Positions 45,259-57,745 are shown, numbered from the stretch's first letter. The stretch: 64,000 nt of DNA from Adiantum capillus-veneris (GCA_014529385.2 CM043942.1:19171991-19235990), one strand, 5' to 3'. The notes: generated from the sequence alone by a model not told the origin. A program made the numbers and translations.

Positions 45259-48200
45259 ATGAGTAGCGACGAGGATGTGGGACCGTCCAACCGAAACACC
45301 TATCTCTCAACGAGGGTCTTATGTCCTTGTAATCAATGCAAGCATGCTGTGCGACGGACAAGACGTGTTTCTTTGCAGCACGTTCGCGAATTTGGCGAGT
45401 TCGATCCATCTATTATAGATCGAGTTGTTGCCAATTATAACTCGTCGGACTCTGACGCTGGCCAACAAGCAGCAATCTTGCAACCCAATAGACGTATTCG
45501 CAGGCGCTTTGGTCAAGCAGCATATGTGAGGCCACAAGATGTAGCCTCTGACAGCTCGGGGGATGATCATGCAGAGCACATTCCCAACGAGACAATGTTT
45601 GAGCCCGAGATTGATGAAATGATCGAGACGATCATGGATTCAGAAAGGCTTATCTATGATGATATGAAAAGTGAAGCCGATACATCATTGTATAATGGAG
45701 CACGTATGTCTAGATTGAAAGCACTCCTGGTTCTTCTCAACATGCAGGCAAAGTTTGGATGGAGTGACACTAGCGTCACAGCGCTTTTCAGGTGATCTAT
45801 TACAATTAGTTTACTTTAATAGAACTCTAAATGTATAATGATCTGATAGATTTTTACACGACTGTATCATATTTTTATGTTGTGTAGATTGCTGAAAGAG
45901 CACATTCTACCAGCTGACAATGTGATGCCAGATTCCCGAGATGAAGCAAGAAAGATTTTGCGAAACTTGGGGATGGATTACAATTCTATCCACGCTTGTC
46001 CTAATGACTGCATTCTTTTCAGAGGGGAATACACAGACATGGAGAAGTGTCCGAAATGTGATTCCGAAAGATATCGAGTAGATCTCCACGGGACAAAAAT
46101 TCCACAAAAGGTTTTGCGACATTTTCCTTTGCTTCCTCGCATCAAGCATTTCTTCGAATGTAAGTCCATGGCCGCCCTAGCATCATGGCATGAGGAGAAT
46201 AAATCTTCGGATGGTGTGCTACGAATTCCTGCAGATTGCGCAGCCTGGAAACATATAGATGGAACATGGTCGGATTTTGCCAGGGAAGCTCGAAATTTGC
46301 GCTTAGGCCTGGCTATGGATGGCGTAAATCCTTTTGGTCAAAGATCAACATCTTACAGTGTATGGCCCGTTGTCATCGTCAACTACAACATTCCCCCGTG
46401 GTTGACTACGAAGAAGGGGCACCTATGGCTAAGCTTGATTGTGCCAGGGCGATATAAAGTGGGGAATATGGATGTGTATCTTCGTCCACTATTGGAAGAG
46501 CTACAACAATTGTGGATTGGCATAGAGGTGGTGGATATGAGCCGACACACAGGACGACGGAATGCTTTGATCAGAGGTATTCTAATGTGGACCATGCATG
46601 ACTATCTCGGGCTAACAGAATGCTCAGGTGATCTATTGACACTCCTCTCTCAGACACTGTAAATCTTGTTTTTCCCCATAGTTGATCTATTATCATGTGT
46701 ATACATGCAGGGCTTCAAACAAGCGGATACAGAGCATGTGTCACATGTGGACCTAGACTGAATGCACGTAGGGCACCCTCACTGAATAAGCAAATCTACG
46801 AAGGTCATCAAGCGTATCTTCCGGAGAATCATGTGTTACGCGACGGCTTTTTGGGAAGAGAGCCACCAAGGATGTCTGCACAAGCATGGTTAGAGCAGAA
46901 GGAGATGTGCGATGACGGATTGCCTCCAGGGATGAAGAGACTATCTCTATGGTACGAGTTACCATACTGGCCCCGACTCGTGATCAATCACTTGCTCGAT
47001 CCAATGCACATATTCAAGAATGTGGGTAATCTACTATGGGACCATTTGACCGGCAAGAAAGATACTTTGGGAGCCAGAGTTGACCTTAGAAATGTGGATC
47101 GTATGGAGCAATATTGGCCGCAAACAGCGTCTGATGGATCGATAAAACTTCCTAAAGCACCATGGATTTTCACAGGAGCCCAAGAACGCAAAGTAAAAGA
47201 GGCCATTCGATCTTTGCGGACCCCCACTGGCGTAATGCACTCGCTCTGAACGTGTTTTACTAAAGAAGGAAAGCTTACCGGTTTGAAGTCACACGATTGG
47301 CATAAAATGTGTCAGGTACGTTCATAGTGGACTTTAATATCATTGCATAAAATGTGGACTTTAATATCATTGCTGCACATACTTTACAGTTTATTTTACC
47401 GGTTGCCATTGAGGGATGTTTGTCTCTCGACATCCATAACACAATCTACAAACTTGCAAAGCTAGTGCAATGGATCTCACAAAAGGAGATCGACGTAGAC
47501 TCCATACCATTCGCCAAACTAAATGCTGCGGAGCTTGTGTGCATGTTTGAGAAACATTTTCCTACTACAATGCTAACCATTCAGGTGCATCTTCTTATTC
47601 ACATAGTTGATGAGGTGGAAATAGCTGGCACAGTTCATTCCAGATGGATGTTCTTCTTAGAGCATTTCATGAAAACGCTTAAGGGATATGTGCGTCAAAA
47701 GGCACGTCCGGAGGGTAGCATGGCAGAAGGTTGGTTGGTATCAGAGTCCCTAGTGTACATTGGAGAGTGGCTAGACGGATTTGATAAATCCCGGGACACG
47801 CTATGGCGAACCATAGATGATGAGCGCATATCTGGGATTGTCATGTGCAATCTCGGTGTTGAGAAGAAGATGACGGAAGATCTAGAGGCTAAAATCAACC
47901 GATTTTGCATGCTTCACAATCCAGTGATGCAAAAGTGGATTTCACAATATGAGGATGCAAAGCAAGAGCGACAAAGGGCACGAATCGAGTGGAGACGGGG
48001 AAGACGACCACCGATGCACTATCCAGCGGTTCTGGAGAGCCTACCAACCTTCATGAGCTTAAGATGGTTGCACAACCAATTGAAAAGCGCACAACAATGC
48101 GGTGACGAAGTGACTGAAGAAGAGTGGGAGTACTCTCGGCGTTGCGCGACCAAGGTAAGTTTGCAATGTACGACTAGCAAGTGACTTTATTTATAAACGT

Positions 48201-48987
48201 TTGAACGGCCACTCATAATCTTTGTTCGTTGTAGTATAAGTCATACACAGCAGCATGGTGTAAAGGTCGACATTTTAGGGTGGAACGAATCGACAAAAAG
48301 CGTTTTACTCAAGATTGTGGAATCATGGCAAAATTTGAACAGTCTAGTCGACGACGTTCCTCTGATGCAGATCCCGTGGTGGCGGAACTCACTTACTTCG
48401 GCATGCTGCAAGAGATTTTGAGGATCGATTACAGAGGATTTTTTGTCGACTTGTTCGACGTGCAATGGTTCAAGATAATCATGGAGGGTCGAAACGCTAC
48501 TGTGCGTAGAGGAGAGTCTGGTTTTCTTGAGGTGGATTCTACTAAGAAATGGACTGACCTAAGAGACACTTTCGTACTACCCGAGCATTGTGAACAAGTA
48601 AGTATATAAATAGTTAACATCCCCCTTTTAGAAGTTATGTGCTTGAAAGCTCTCATGTAAGTTATGTGGCTCTAGCAGGTAGTATTTCATCCTACAAAGT
48701 CTACATCAAACTGGTGGTACGTCATAGAGGTAGCCCCTCGTAGTGCAAGGACGTATGAAGGCTACCATGTGCCAATCACAACGACATCAATGGAGGAGAT
48801 CAGAGAAGATGCTCAATCAGAAGCCGCTGCGGTGGTGCCAGACGAGCATCAAGATGCTACTACTCTATATGGGGTGCACGCAGAGGAGCTACAAAATGAA
48901 ACAGAGGATATGTGTTTAAACGGAGAGCTCTATATAGATATAGGAAGTTATGCTGAGTTATGCGAGGATGAGAGAGAGATCTCTTAA
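45259..48987 (+). pseudogene. TNP2: CACTA transposase, TNP2 type, one internal TGA
   Basis: Six exons are supported by GT..AG introns and frame: 45259-45791, 45888-46627, 46711-47315, 47390-48154, 48235-48597 and 48679-48987 (1,105 codons). Order: N-terminal Cys motif 'CPCNQC'; transposase core with 'HACPNDCILFRGE', 'CPKC', 'GHLWLSLIVPG', 'VYLRPLLEELQQLW' and 'LLDPMHIFKNVGNLL'; then 'LPVAIEG' and 'VHLLIHIVDEVEIAGTVHSR' (DUF4218 type); then a DUF4216-like region 'FDVQWFKI'; and an acidic tail. It would cut and join the element ends in the nucleus. A TGA at 47247-47249 interrupts exon 3, and the frame then continues correctly to the donor. No other break was found. Confidence 0.92.
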
Positions 48988-49259
48988 AGCCACAAATATT
49001 GTATTTGAACAATTTTGCTCCGTGCTGTAAAAGCTCTAGCTCTCTAAGTAGCTTCCATGGTGTGTAACGCTCTTTTCTACTCGCGCTCACATCTTTTGAT
49101 TGAAAATTCTGAGTTTTCGACTTGCCTCTTCTACCACTCGATTCATTGCGTCATTGTATTTATATGCGTCATTACGTCATTGTATTTAATGGTCTTTGCG
49201 TCATTGTCTACTCTATTCATTCAATATTAAGTTTAAATATTCGTGTGTTTAATGCAGGT

Positions 49260-50573
49260 ATGGATGATGAGGAGTTTCTTTCTTCTTTGTCACCGCAGCA
49301 GAGACAGTGGTACGTGGAGCGTCATCGCTCTGGCGCATCATCGCGCGTTCCTACACCATCCGCATCTCCCTCTCTTTCGGAGCATTCGGCGCGCTCCGAA
49401 GCTTCGGCGTCGACGAGACGAGCGTCACACTCGTCTAGACACCGGCGCTCTAGTGGTGGCGGTGGCGGTTGTTGTGGGGATTCCGCCACCGATGCCTCCA
49501 CACCGCCTCGTGTTCGACGAGGCTCTTTACCCTCCCCTTCTTTGCCCGCCCCCACACCAGCCACAGCATCGCCATCTACGCCAGGTTTTGCACGGCTGAC
49601 TGTTCCTAGAAGCTACACACCTCTACCTACTCCGCCAGGAGCCACCCCACTCGACACTCCTCGCTTCGGGGCCCAGACGCCGGTGGAGACACCTGACGTC
49701 CGTACCCCCATCGACACGCCGCTAGAGACCCCTGCCGGGACACCCAGGTTCACGCGTCACCGGCCAGAGGGCTTGCCTTACTCCGTCGACATCAGCGGCG
49801 GCATCATCATGGATGATGACGGCAAGAAGGTGATCTCGCGCATGCGTGGTCTTTGCTCTCAGCTGTTTAGACACTATATACTAAACAAATGGAGTGAAGT
49901 ACCAAGTGATTTAAAAAACAGAGTCATCAGCATACTTCATGATGAGTTTCCCGTTCCAACACGGGATCAGCGCTTCAATGAAGACCTGATGAAGATTCGA
50001 ATGCGCGAATACTGCAAACACAAGCGTTCCGAAGTGCAAAAAGCAATCAAGAATGGGTGGAATAGGCCAGATTGGCTGGCCAAAGAAGATTGGAAGAATG
50101 CGAAGAAAGCAGCGCGCGAGAATCCCGACAAGTGGAAGCAACAAAAGGATGCAGCCAGAGCGCGAGTAGAGGCAGGGAGCTCGCACCACTTGGGGAGCGG
50201 TGGATGGGCATCATTTGAGGCCGATTTTGTAAGTCTTTTCACATTGCTCTTTATGCATGTTCGATAGTTTAGGGTTTATGAGTTTTTTAGTTCTAACATA
50301 ATGAAATCTTTGTATGTTTTGACAGTGGTCGATGACAGGACGTGATCCCACACCGTACGAGCACGAGTACGCAGGCAGGAAGGGCTTAAACGCCCTGATG
50401 GACATTCTCAGTTCTCGCGGTGGCATGGTTAGTATTAGGGTTTACTCTTTTTTATTTTTTGTATTGTTTTATAAATGTCGTTATATGTTTATACTTACTG
50501 AAAGCTGTCTTATTGTCTTCTTTTGCAGAATCCGACAGATACGCCGCTTGGACGCGATGAGACGTCTGATTAG
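49260..50573 (+). CDS. TNPA: CACTA second protein, TNPA/Transposase_24 type
   Basis: Start at 49260 (MDDEEFLSSLSPQQRQW), 7 bp after an AG acceptor (TTTAATGCAG, possibly a 5'-UTR intron). Exons 49260-50228, 50326-50427 and 50529-50573, each joined in phase 0 by GT..AG introns, giving about 371 residues. Residues 20-170 are Ser/Pro/Thr-rich with repeated 'TP' units. The C-terminal half is the conserved part ('LNKWSEVPSDLKNRV', 'NRPDWLAKEDWKNAKKAARE', 'HHLGSGGWASFE', 'GRDPTPYEHEYAG'). In En/Spm this protein binds subterminal repeats and aids transposition. No stop or frameshift was seen, so it may be functional. Confidence 0.85.
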
Positions 50574-50934
50574 ACGTCGTCAGTTTAGCCGTAGCTAGAT
50601 AGCATTAGTTTAGGGTTTCTCATAGCTTATGTATCATGAGACGGATTTTATACGTCTTTTTGAACCATGTATATTATTACATTTGTCACCGCAATTCCTT
50701 TTGCCAATCAATTCTTTATGCCTATGATGTTGTACAATTGTCATTATTACATTTGTCAATCAATTCAGTTTGTCTATGATGTGTACAATTGTCAATTTTG
50801 CAAACAATGCGTCTTGTCGGTGACTATTTTGGGTCTATTATTTACCTTTGCACTTTTTTTAAAAAGTGAATCAAGTACAATATGGTTGATGGGTGGCAGG
50901 GCATTCAATGCCCTGCCACCAAAAAAATATTCTC

Positions 50935-51209
50935 TCAGGCGTCGCTATAAGCGTCGCTATTTATGGCTCTGTAGCGTCGCTATATGCGTCGCTATACTCT
51001 TCTGTGAGAGCGTCGCTATAGGCGTCGCTATGAGCGTCGCTATATAGCGACGCCTATAGCGACGCCTATAGCGACGCAGATAGCGACGCAGATAGCGACG
51101 CTCTCGTAGCGACGCTGTTAGCGACGGTTTTAGCGACGCCGGGGGTTATAAAAACCCAGTGTATTTCCGTCGCTAAGAGCGTCACAAGAGCACACAACCT
51201 CTTGTAGTG
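50935..51209. repeat. CACTA right end: dense subterminal repeat array and TIR
   Basis: About fifteen GCGTCGCTAT / ATAGCGACGC units, first in one orientation then in the other, meet near 51040, so the array is palindromic and can fold into a long hairpin. The TIR closes the element at 51209. 50574-50934 is 3' non-coding sequence. Confidence 0.9.
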
Positions 51210-51212
51210 CTT

Positions 51213-51751
51213 GAGACAAGTTGTGTACGAGTCAAGTTTTTCAAGAATTATTCTAAGTGACCATACCTTGTCTTAAGTTAAAGATGTTTGTTTGTTAAAG
51301 AATGCCTCCAATGATGTTTTTAATGCTTGTTTTAATGAGTCACTAAGATGAGAAGTTAAAATGATCCAATATTTTAAGTGTTGTAGTAGTAATTAGAAAA
51401 CAAGAAGCATGTGTGAATGGAGGGTGGTAAGTGGGGATTGACTAAGGTTGTCAATCATGGACGGGTGGACCTGATTAGTCAGGTAGCTATCCATTCTTGC
51501 ACACTAAATAATAGAAGACTTCTTCAATGGAAGAGGAGTCTACCAACGGCTATGCCCTCACTCAAGTAGAGGGAAAAAAAGTTCCCGACAGTGATATATT
51601 AGCCCAATTGTAGAGTTTTTAGGGCCAAAACAGTTTTTGACATTTAGATTTTGTTTCGTTTTTTCTTGCAAGATAGCACTAGATCTTTTTCTAGGGCTAT
51701 ATTCCCAAGACATTGCCAATGGAAAAGGTCTATTCCCAAAACATTTCTTAC
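51213..51751. other. Spacer between CACTA and TTAA element
   Basis: Short frames only, nothing recognised. Confidence 0.4.
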
Positions 51752-51755
51752 TTAA

Positions 51756-53093
51756 CACTAGGTTGGTAACCTAGCAGGACATAAAAGTGTCCTTTCAGGG
51801 TTTTGAAAAAAACCTCCAAAACCATAGTAGATCCACTCATTTTGTAAAATCCTTTCATGAGGTTATAGTTCAAGGACTACTACACATAGAAAAAATAAGA
51901 AACTTGTAAAATTTCTCATCTTTTGGTCACACCAGGCTCCAAAGTTGATGGACCAGTACATTTTCATCAAAACAGTCATTTCTTACGTTTTGTTGCATAA
52001 AAATAAGATTAGGGATTTTTGTAGGACTTGAGATAAAATCCCTAGTTAACTTCAATGGGTTGGTGATGAGAACATATAATTGCTTCTCACTCACTATTTT
52101 TTGTTTTGCCTAAAGAAATAGGTACAAAAAAGTAGAATTTTTACCATTCTGCAAACCTATCATCAAAGTTTCTATAGCCACGCTCAATACAAATAATATA
52201 TGCATCTTTTCTTAGTTCCCTATTGTCCTTTAGGCTCATAAGGAGACATGGAGAATGTCAAAAGAATAATACATCTCTTACCAAGGGGAATCTTGGGGAC
52301 AAAAATGAAGTGCTAAATACAGCAAACATGAAAAAACTGGGTTCAATATTATGAGTTGTAGAATCCCATAGAAACTATTCAATATCTAGCCAAATTTGAT
52401 CCTTATGACTATATATGGTTACTACCTACAAAATGCATGTAGTTGTCACAAGAAACTAGCAATATTGAAAAAGCTATACTTGATATACTAGAATGTTTCG
52501 TTTTTTTCTATAAGTGAAAAAATCAACCATCGTTGTCTACTATGGAAAATAGGGTATTAGGTGCCCCAAAACTCAAGGAATATTAGATTTATGTGACAAT
52601 ATGTGACATAGAAAATCAAAAGTACATTTGGATCTCATGAAAGCCACCAAAAAAATCATAGAAGAGCTAAAATTGGCCAAAAAACAGGATTTGACAATTT
52701 TTGTAATTTGGTCATAACTTACAACTTTAACATTTATTTCTCCCTAGAAGCATCAGGACATGTTGAGGACTACTAAAGATAGTTCTCTAGCATTATAGAC
52801 CTCACAAACATGAATTCTAGAGTGGTATAGTTGGAAAAAGTTGAAAAAAGCCAAAAACAGGACCCGTTTTTTCACACAGTTTAGGTTGTGAAATGTTGTG
52901 CAAGGACAAGGTTAAAGATGGAATTGATATTCCAAAAAAATATCAAGTTTTTTTCAGCTCATGAGACAACTTTCTAAACAGATAGCACCTCAAAATCCAT
53001 TTTGAAACTCTTGACATAATTCAAGGAAAATGGTCACTTAACAGGACATAAAAGTGTCCCAGGACATAAAAGTGTCCCATTACCAACCTAGTG
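51756..53093. mobile_element. TTAA-flanked DNA element, copy 3 (1,338 bp, complete)
   Basis: It begins CACTAGGTTGGTAA and ends TTACCAACCTAGTG, with TTAA at 51752-51755 and 53094-53097. The interior is more diverged from copies 1 and 2 than they are from each other. Its TIR differs from theirs (GGTTGG in place of GAATGG) at both ends in a matched way. Subterminal 'AGGACATAAAAGTGTCC' is kept. Non-autonomous. Confidence 0.88.
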
Positions 53094-53097
53094 TTAA

Positions 53098-55656
53098 GGA
53101 CTTTAGTTATTATTAGACCTAGGGACCTGTCAAGGATCTCATCACAACTTGATTAAGAAAAAATTGTTTGAGCACCTTGTGAGTAATCCCTTGTGGATCT
53201 GTTAGGCTTTCTATTGTGGAATTGAGGCTGCGATTTTTAAGTCCACCCATTGTACAAAAATAGAAAGTATGAGTCATGAACTTGTGAGCTCCACCAGCAT
53301 TCCCAAGAATAGTCAAATGACCTAAGCCTAAGCCTTTTGACTTTGCTCTTTTTATAGGCTTTAAAAAATAGAATCAAGTTTTGATCATACTAGTGGGGTT
53401 TCCCTCAAAGAAAACATACACACACCTATAAATATCAAGGACTTGGAGACTGATATTAGGGGATTAATGAATCTCAAAATGCAAGATTAGGGGCTTGCCA
53501 AAAATCTTGCAAAGAGTACAAGAGGATACGAGCTTGCCAGATTCAAGCTTAGGAGCTTGTCAAAAATCTTGCAAAGAGTCATTTGAGAGTATATAAGCAA
53601 TGCAAATGAAAAATGGACTCAAGGAGATTAATTAGAAATGCAAATCATGCAAAATCAACACTAAAAATGCATGCTATGCACACACATAAATTGATTGGAT
53701 GAATTATAACTATGTAAAAGAAAATTAAAATCATGCAAAATCAACAGTAAAAATGCACACTATACACAAACATAAATTGGTTTGATCAATTGTAACCATG
53801 CAAGAGAATATGGGAGATTTTAAAACCCTCCGTTATTATGCAAAATGAAATCAGAATGCAAAATAATGAGAGAATAATTAAGCTCTCTCTTAGTTCTAAT
53901 CACTTCATGAGAGTAGTGGACCATGTACATGCGCTTGATGAAATAATCAAGATGTAGTTAGAGAGTTAATAAAAGTATGAATAAAGATTGTAAGGGCAAA
54001 GAGAGGGTGCCAAAAAATCTAGCACAAGGAGAGTAACTTAGATCAATAACATAGGAAATGCTAATCAATTTCAAGCATTGATAAATTGAAAGGTTAGGGT
54101 GGATAGATTAATATAGCATTCATCATGTAATCATAAATAATGTATAGAGAGAGATTAACTAGAGATTGACTCAATGCTCAATGGACTAGAGTCTAGGAAA
54201 ATGTAGCATGATTATTCACCACACATGACTGATTACAAGAATTATTATATGGGCATAGCATATAGTGTGCTTACACCTCTCTAAGGTTATTCAACTCTAC
54301 TTAAAAGGGATTTTTTCTTAGCCCTTGACCCTTCTACTTGGCTCTTCACATGACTCTTAAGGCATCATAAGCCAACACATGAGTTTTCACATGGTTCTAT
54401 ACACATGACATCCTACATGGAATTCTAAATGGATAGGGGGCGTTATTGCAATGCAAGTAACCCTGCATCTCAACATGAGCCTATCGCCCATCTTGATGCA
54501 ATAATGCTCCTTTTGGTATTTATGAATCTTGGCATCTTGATCGTTATAAAAAAATGTTGTAGCTACAATAGATTTTTTGGTTTAGCACTAGAGGTTTTGC
54601 TAACATTTTCCTCACTCTCCCATGAGCTAATCTCTTGGACATGATTTGATAGGACTTGTCAGATGAAGTATTAGACAAAATTCCTTCCAAAATGGTTGCT
54701 AACTACTCTCTACCTCCTTAGTTGATGCTCTATTTTGTGGACATAGTGTTAAGCTTATCCCTTGAAATTGGAATTCTAGAATGATTAAATAATCCTCACC
54801 TTAATCCTCTCCACAATGTGCATACAATGGCAATCTGCACTCAAAATTCATAAATGGAGTATTCATGCATAAATAAGCGTTGAAACAAGTGAAAACCCAA
54901 AAACTCATCAATGCAAAATCAATGCTCTCAAGAGAGCTCACCGACACTCAAAATTGCGTGCAAATGCATGTACAATGGGAATCAACCATCTACCATGACC
55001 ATATGCAAAACCATCCGCAAAGACCATGAACCAAAGCACACAATTGTTGCCAAAGTGTCTTGTGAAATTTTGTGAAAGAAGCTCCACTTGTAGTACCAAT
55101 GTCGATAGCTTTGCCTCGATCGAAAATGGATTTCTGTCTGAAAAATCTACCCACTTATTCTTTACCCAAATCTACCAAAGACCTCAAACATCAAGCTCTG
55201 CATAAGATGAAGTTGCATCTTCAACCTCACAATTTATGCACCTAACTTTGAGAACCTATTGTGTTTTCAAGAGTGCAAAAACATAAAACCTGAAATTTTT
55301 CCTATACAATAAGTCTGAGCTAATACAATCAAAAATTTACTTCTACAAAGTTGTAGACCACATTGAAATGGATAGGCTTAGTAGGTAGAATTTTTAGAAC
55401 AGCATTCTACAAGCAAAAAGACGAATTTAAAAAGAGTACTGATGTGCACACAGTTTTTAGAACAGCACCTTCATCTACTATCTTCACATTGTCTTTTGAG
55501 CTTCCACAAGAGAATACATCACTCTCATTTGAGTTCACAAGATCCCATTGCATTCTCACAAAGCTTTCAAGGTTTCTTGATCTCTCCACTTTCAAGAGCA
55601 AGCACGCTACCCCCTTAAAGCTCTTCATGTTCCCATAATCTTAGCAATCATCATGC
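53098..55656. other. Non-coding interior, probably of a Met-primed LTR element
   Basis: AT-rich, without protein domains. It contains two small duplications: 'CTTGCCAAAAATCTTGCAAAG' type at 53490-53590 and a unit of about 105 bp at 53640-53800 ('ATGCAAAATCAACA..AAAATGCA'). Its right end is bounded by a primer-binding site, so it may be the body of a non-autonomous (LARD/TRIM-like) minus-strand element. Confidence 0.4.
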
Positions 55657-55980
55657 GCTTTGATACCAATTATGAGTGCACAAATGCAATGCGTAGAGAG
55701 AGATAGAGAGAGAGAGAGACAGAGAGAAAGAAATCACAGGATGGGGGTGAAGCAACTCCCCACAATGTGTGTGTGAGAGCCTTTTATTCTTCTATTTAGA
55801 AAATACTAAGGTGTGTACAAGTGATGGGCAATCAAACACCTCTGGCTGATTTGATCGAGGTAGGACACACCACCTTTACCCCAACATAGATTTTAAAACA
55901 CTAAAGGGAAGTGGTTGTCACACTTTTATTGAACCAAAGTACAATTTGAAAGCACCAATGGGTTTCTTTTCACTAAGTCT
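55657..55980 (-). repeat. Putative 5' LTR and tRNA-Met primer site
   Basis: At 55657-55668 the minus strand reads TGGTATCAAAGC, one mismatch from the common plant Met primer site TGGTATCAGAGC. A TG (55673) begins the sequence to its right, which includes a GA microsatellite (about 55695-55735). The outer LTR boundary was not found. Somewhere before 55989 the transposase-like gene begins. Confidence 0.45.
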
Positions 55981-55988
55981 ACTTGTAG

Positions 55989-57604
55989 TATCATGCTGAA
56001 GTTGAAGTTTTCACGAACCTTGGCAAGCTTGTGTTCGTGCTGAAGTTGGATGAGTGTGTAATTGTTAAAGGGAGAAAGTTGGAGAGAATGAGCATCACGC
56101 TTATGAATGAAGCCCTAGTTTATGCCAAGCAATCTTGCAGTTCGAGTGAAGCGACAAAGCCCTCTTTTAGTGTGCAATCAGAGAAGGATATATGGTGGCT
56201 TGGTGCAATTGAATTTCCGAAAGAGACACATGAAGTCCTTGCATGGATTTTCAGTAGAATCCCATGGGTCACAGAGGTCATTAAAGCTCAAATAAACGGT
56301 GAGAATCTCATGGTTCCAGGACGTGGGGAGTTTGATGTTGAATGGCATTTAGGTAGTGATCTAAAGACCATAAAGTGCATGCTTGGATGCAAACAAGGTG
56401 CAAATTCTTTACTTCCCTGTCCATTCTACACGAAAGGGCACAAGACAAGTCGAGCAACTCAAGTGGAAGGTCAGGACGATGATAATGATGACCATATAAA
56501 TAGGGAGTGGCAAAGTTTGGTTCTTTCATGTGATATGCTGCAGGTGCCCAATAGGGATAGCAAAGATCCTGGGTGGAACCCCATAATTCCCTTCTCCCTC
56601 AACAATGTTCACTTTTGCACATTGCATGCGTTTATGTGAATATTTGATAGGATCTTAAAGCATCACATTGATTATGCTTTCACAATGAAGCCCCTTCAAT
56701 GGTCAAAAGACTCCTTGCAGGGGGTGGAGACGCTCCTTAATGAGATTGGATGTCACCGATCAAGGGTGAACATTGTAGCAGAGACTTGTAGGGAGAAGAC
56801 ATATGAGGTGGCACAGAAGGTTTCCATGAATGGATCCAAAGCACGTTGATTTTTCAAGAAGATTTCAAAGTCTCCAATGCAGGTATCCAAGGCAAGTGTC
56901 GATCTAGCAAGTGTTAAGCGGTGGGAGTTGTGGAAAGATTTTTGTTCATGCACGACGGACAAAGATCCCAATGTGGAGGTTGCTAACCAATGCAAGCTAG
57001 TATGGTCATCCTTTCAAAAGGTTGTGCAATTGATGAATCTTTCAAGCACCACCGTTGAGCAGCGAGAGGAGTTCAAGAAGGTGCTTTATGAATTCACAAA
57101 GGCCGCTAAGGACAGATGGTCTGAAAGAAAGATTACACACTACATGGTTTGTTTTAACGGACTTAATACATATGCAATGTTTGAAAATGTAACTTTTCTT
57201 TTCGCTTATCTCCTTTTTGGTTGTTTTAGCACATTCTCTATGCGCATGGTGCATGCTTCATGGACCGCTATGGTTCGCTTGATATATGGAGTACACAAGG
57301 CATGAAGAAGTCCCACTATCGAGCAAAAGGAGTCTACTTCAAGAATACTTGGCATGGTGGTGGTAGTTCACACTCCAACTACCTCCAAGAGATGTTTAAT
57401 TGGTTTTTTAGGCACACCTTTGGGAGAACTCGTACTATTGAGAAAGCAAGAGAATCGATGTTAGCAAAGCAGTTACGCAACGCTTCCCGTACTGCAGCAT
57501 TCGAGAAGTGGAAACGCTCGCGAGCGTCCCTCGACCACGAAGCTTGGCGTGCAACTAAATATCAAAAAGGCAGCGTTTGGGCGTCGCGTCAGTCATCCGC
57601 ATGA
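55989..57604 (+). pseudogene. DDE-transposase-like gene, unassigned superfamily, 5' truncated
   Basis: Open frame 55989-57146 (broken by TGA at 56637-56639 and 56847-56849) joins in phase 0 through a GT..AG intron to 57230-57604. Features: 'EFDVEWHLGSDLKTIKCMLG', then 'CKQGANSLLPCPFYTKGHK', the 'Asp-x-K..Cys-x-x-Cys/Tyr' arrangement seen around the second catalytic Asp of several DDE transposases; a charged helical middle part; and 'ITHYMHILYAHGACF', 'STQGMKKSHYRAKG', 'FKNTWHGGG' near the end, which resembles the region around a catalytic Glu ('GMEKSHY' expected, Lys here). A first exon is missing. I cannot name the superfamily. Confidence 0.55.
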
Positions 57605-57693
57605 TCCAGGTTTAGTTGTTCAATTCAATTGCTTTATTTGAGTTTCACTCAATTGGCCGCATAGTGTGAAAGGGCCCAAATCTAAAAAAAACC

Positions 57694-57703
57694 TATTTAA
57701 AGG
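57694..57703 (+). promoter_or_regulatory. TATA box of the H3-like gene
   Basis: TATTTAAAGG lies 43 bp before the ATG at 57746 and 90 bp after the transposase-like stop, so the H3-like gene appears to have its own promoter with a very short leader. Confidence 0.45.
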
Positions 57704-57745
57704 TTGAAGGGGCTCATTTTGTCATCTTCCCTACTAGGTGCAACC

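Larger units (their letters stand above)
43475..51209 (+). mobile_element. Complete CACTA (En/Spm) transposon, 7,735 bp
   Basis: It begins CACTACAAGAG (43475) and ends CTCTTGTAGTG (51209), a perfect 11-bp inverted end, flanked by the 3-bp direct repeat CTT (43472-43474 and 51210-51212). Both ends carry many copies of AGCGACGC/GCGTCGCT. It encodes a TNP2-type transposase (45259-48987) and a TNPA-type protein (49260-50573), both rightward. The intact ends, matching target duplication and almost open genes point to recent insertion. The transposase has one nonsense codon, so this copy probably needs help to move. Confidence 0.96.
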
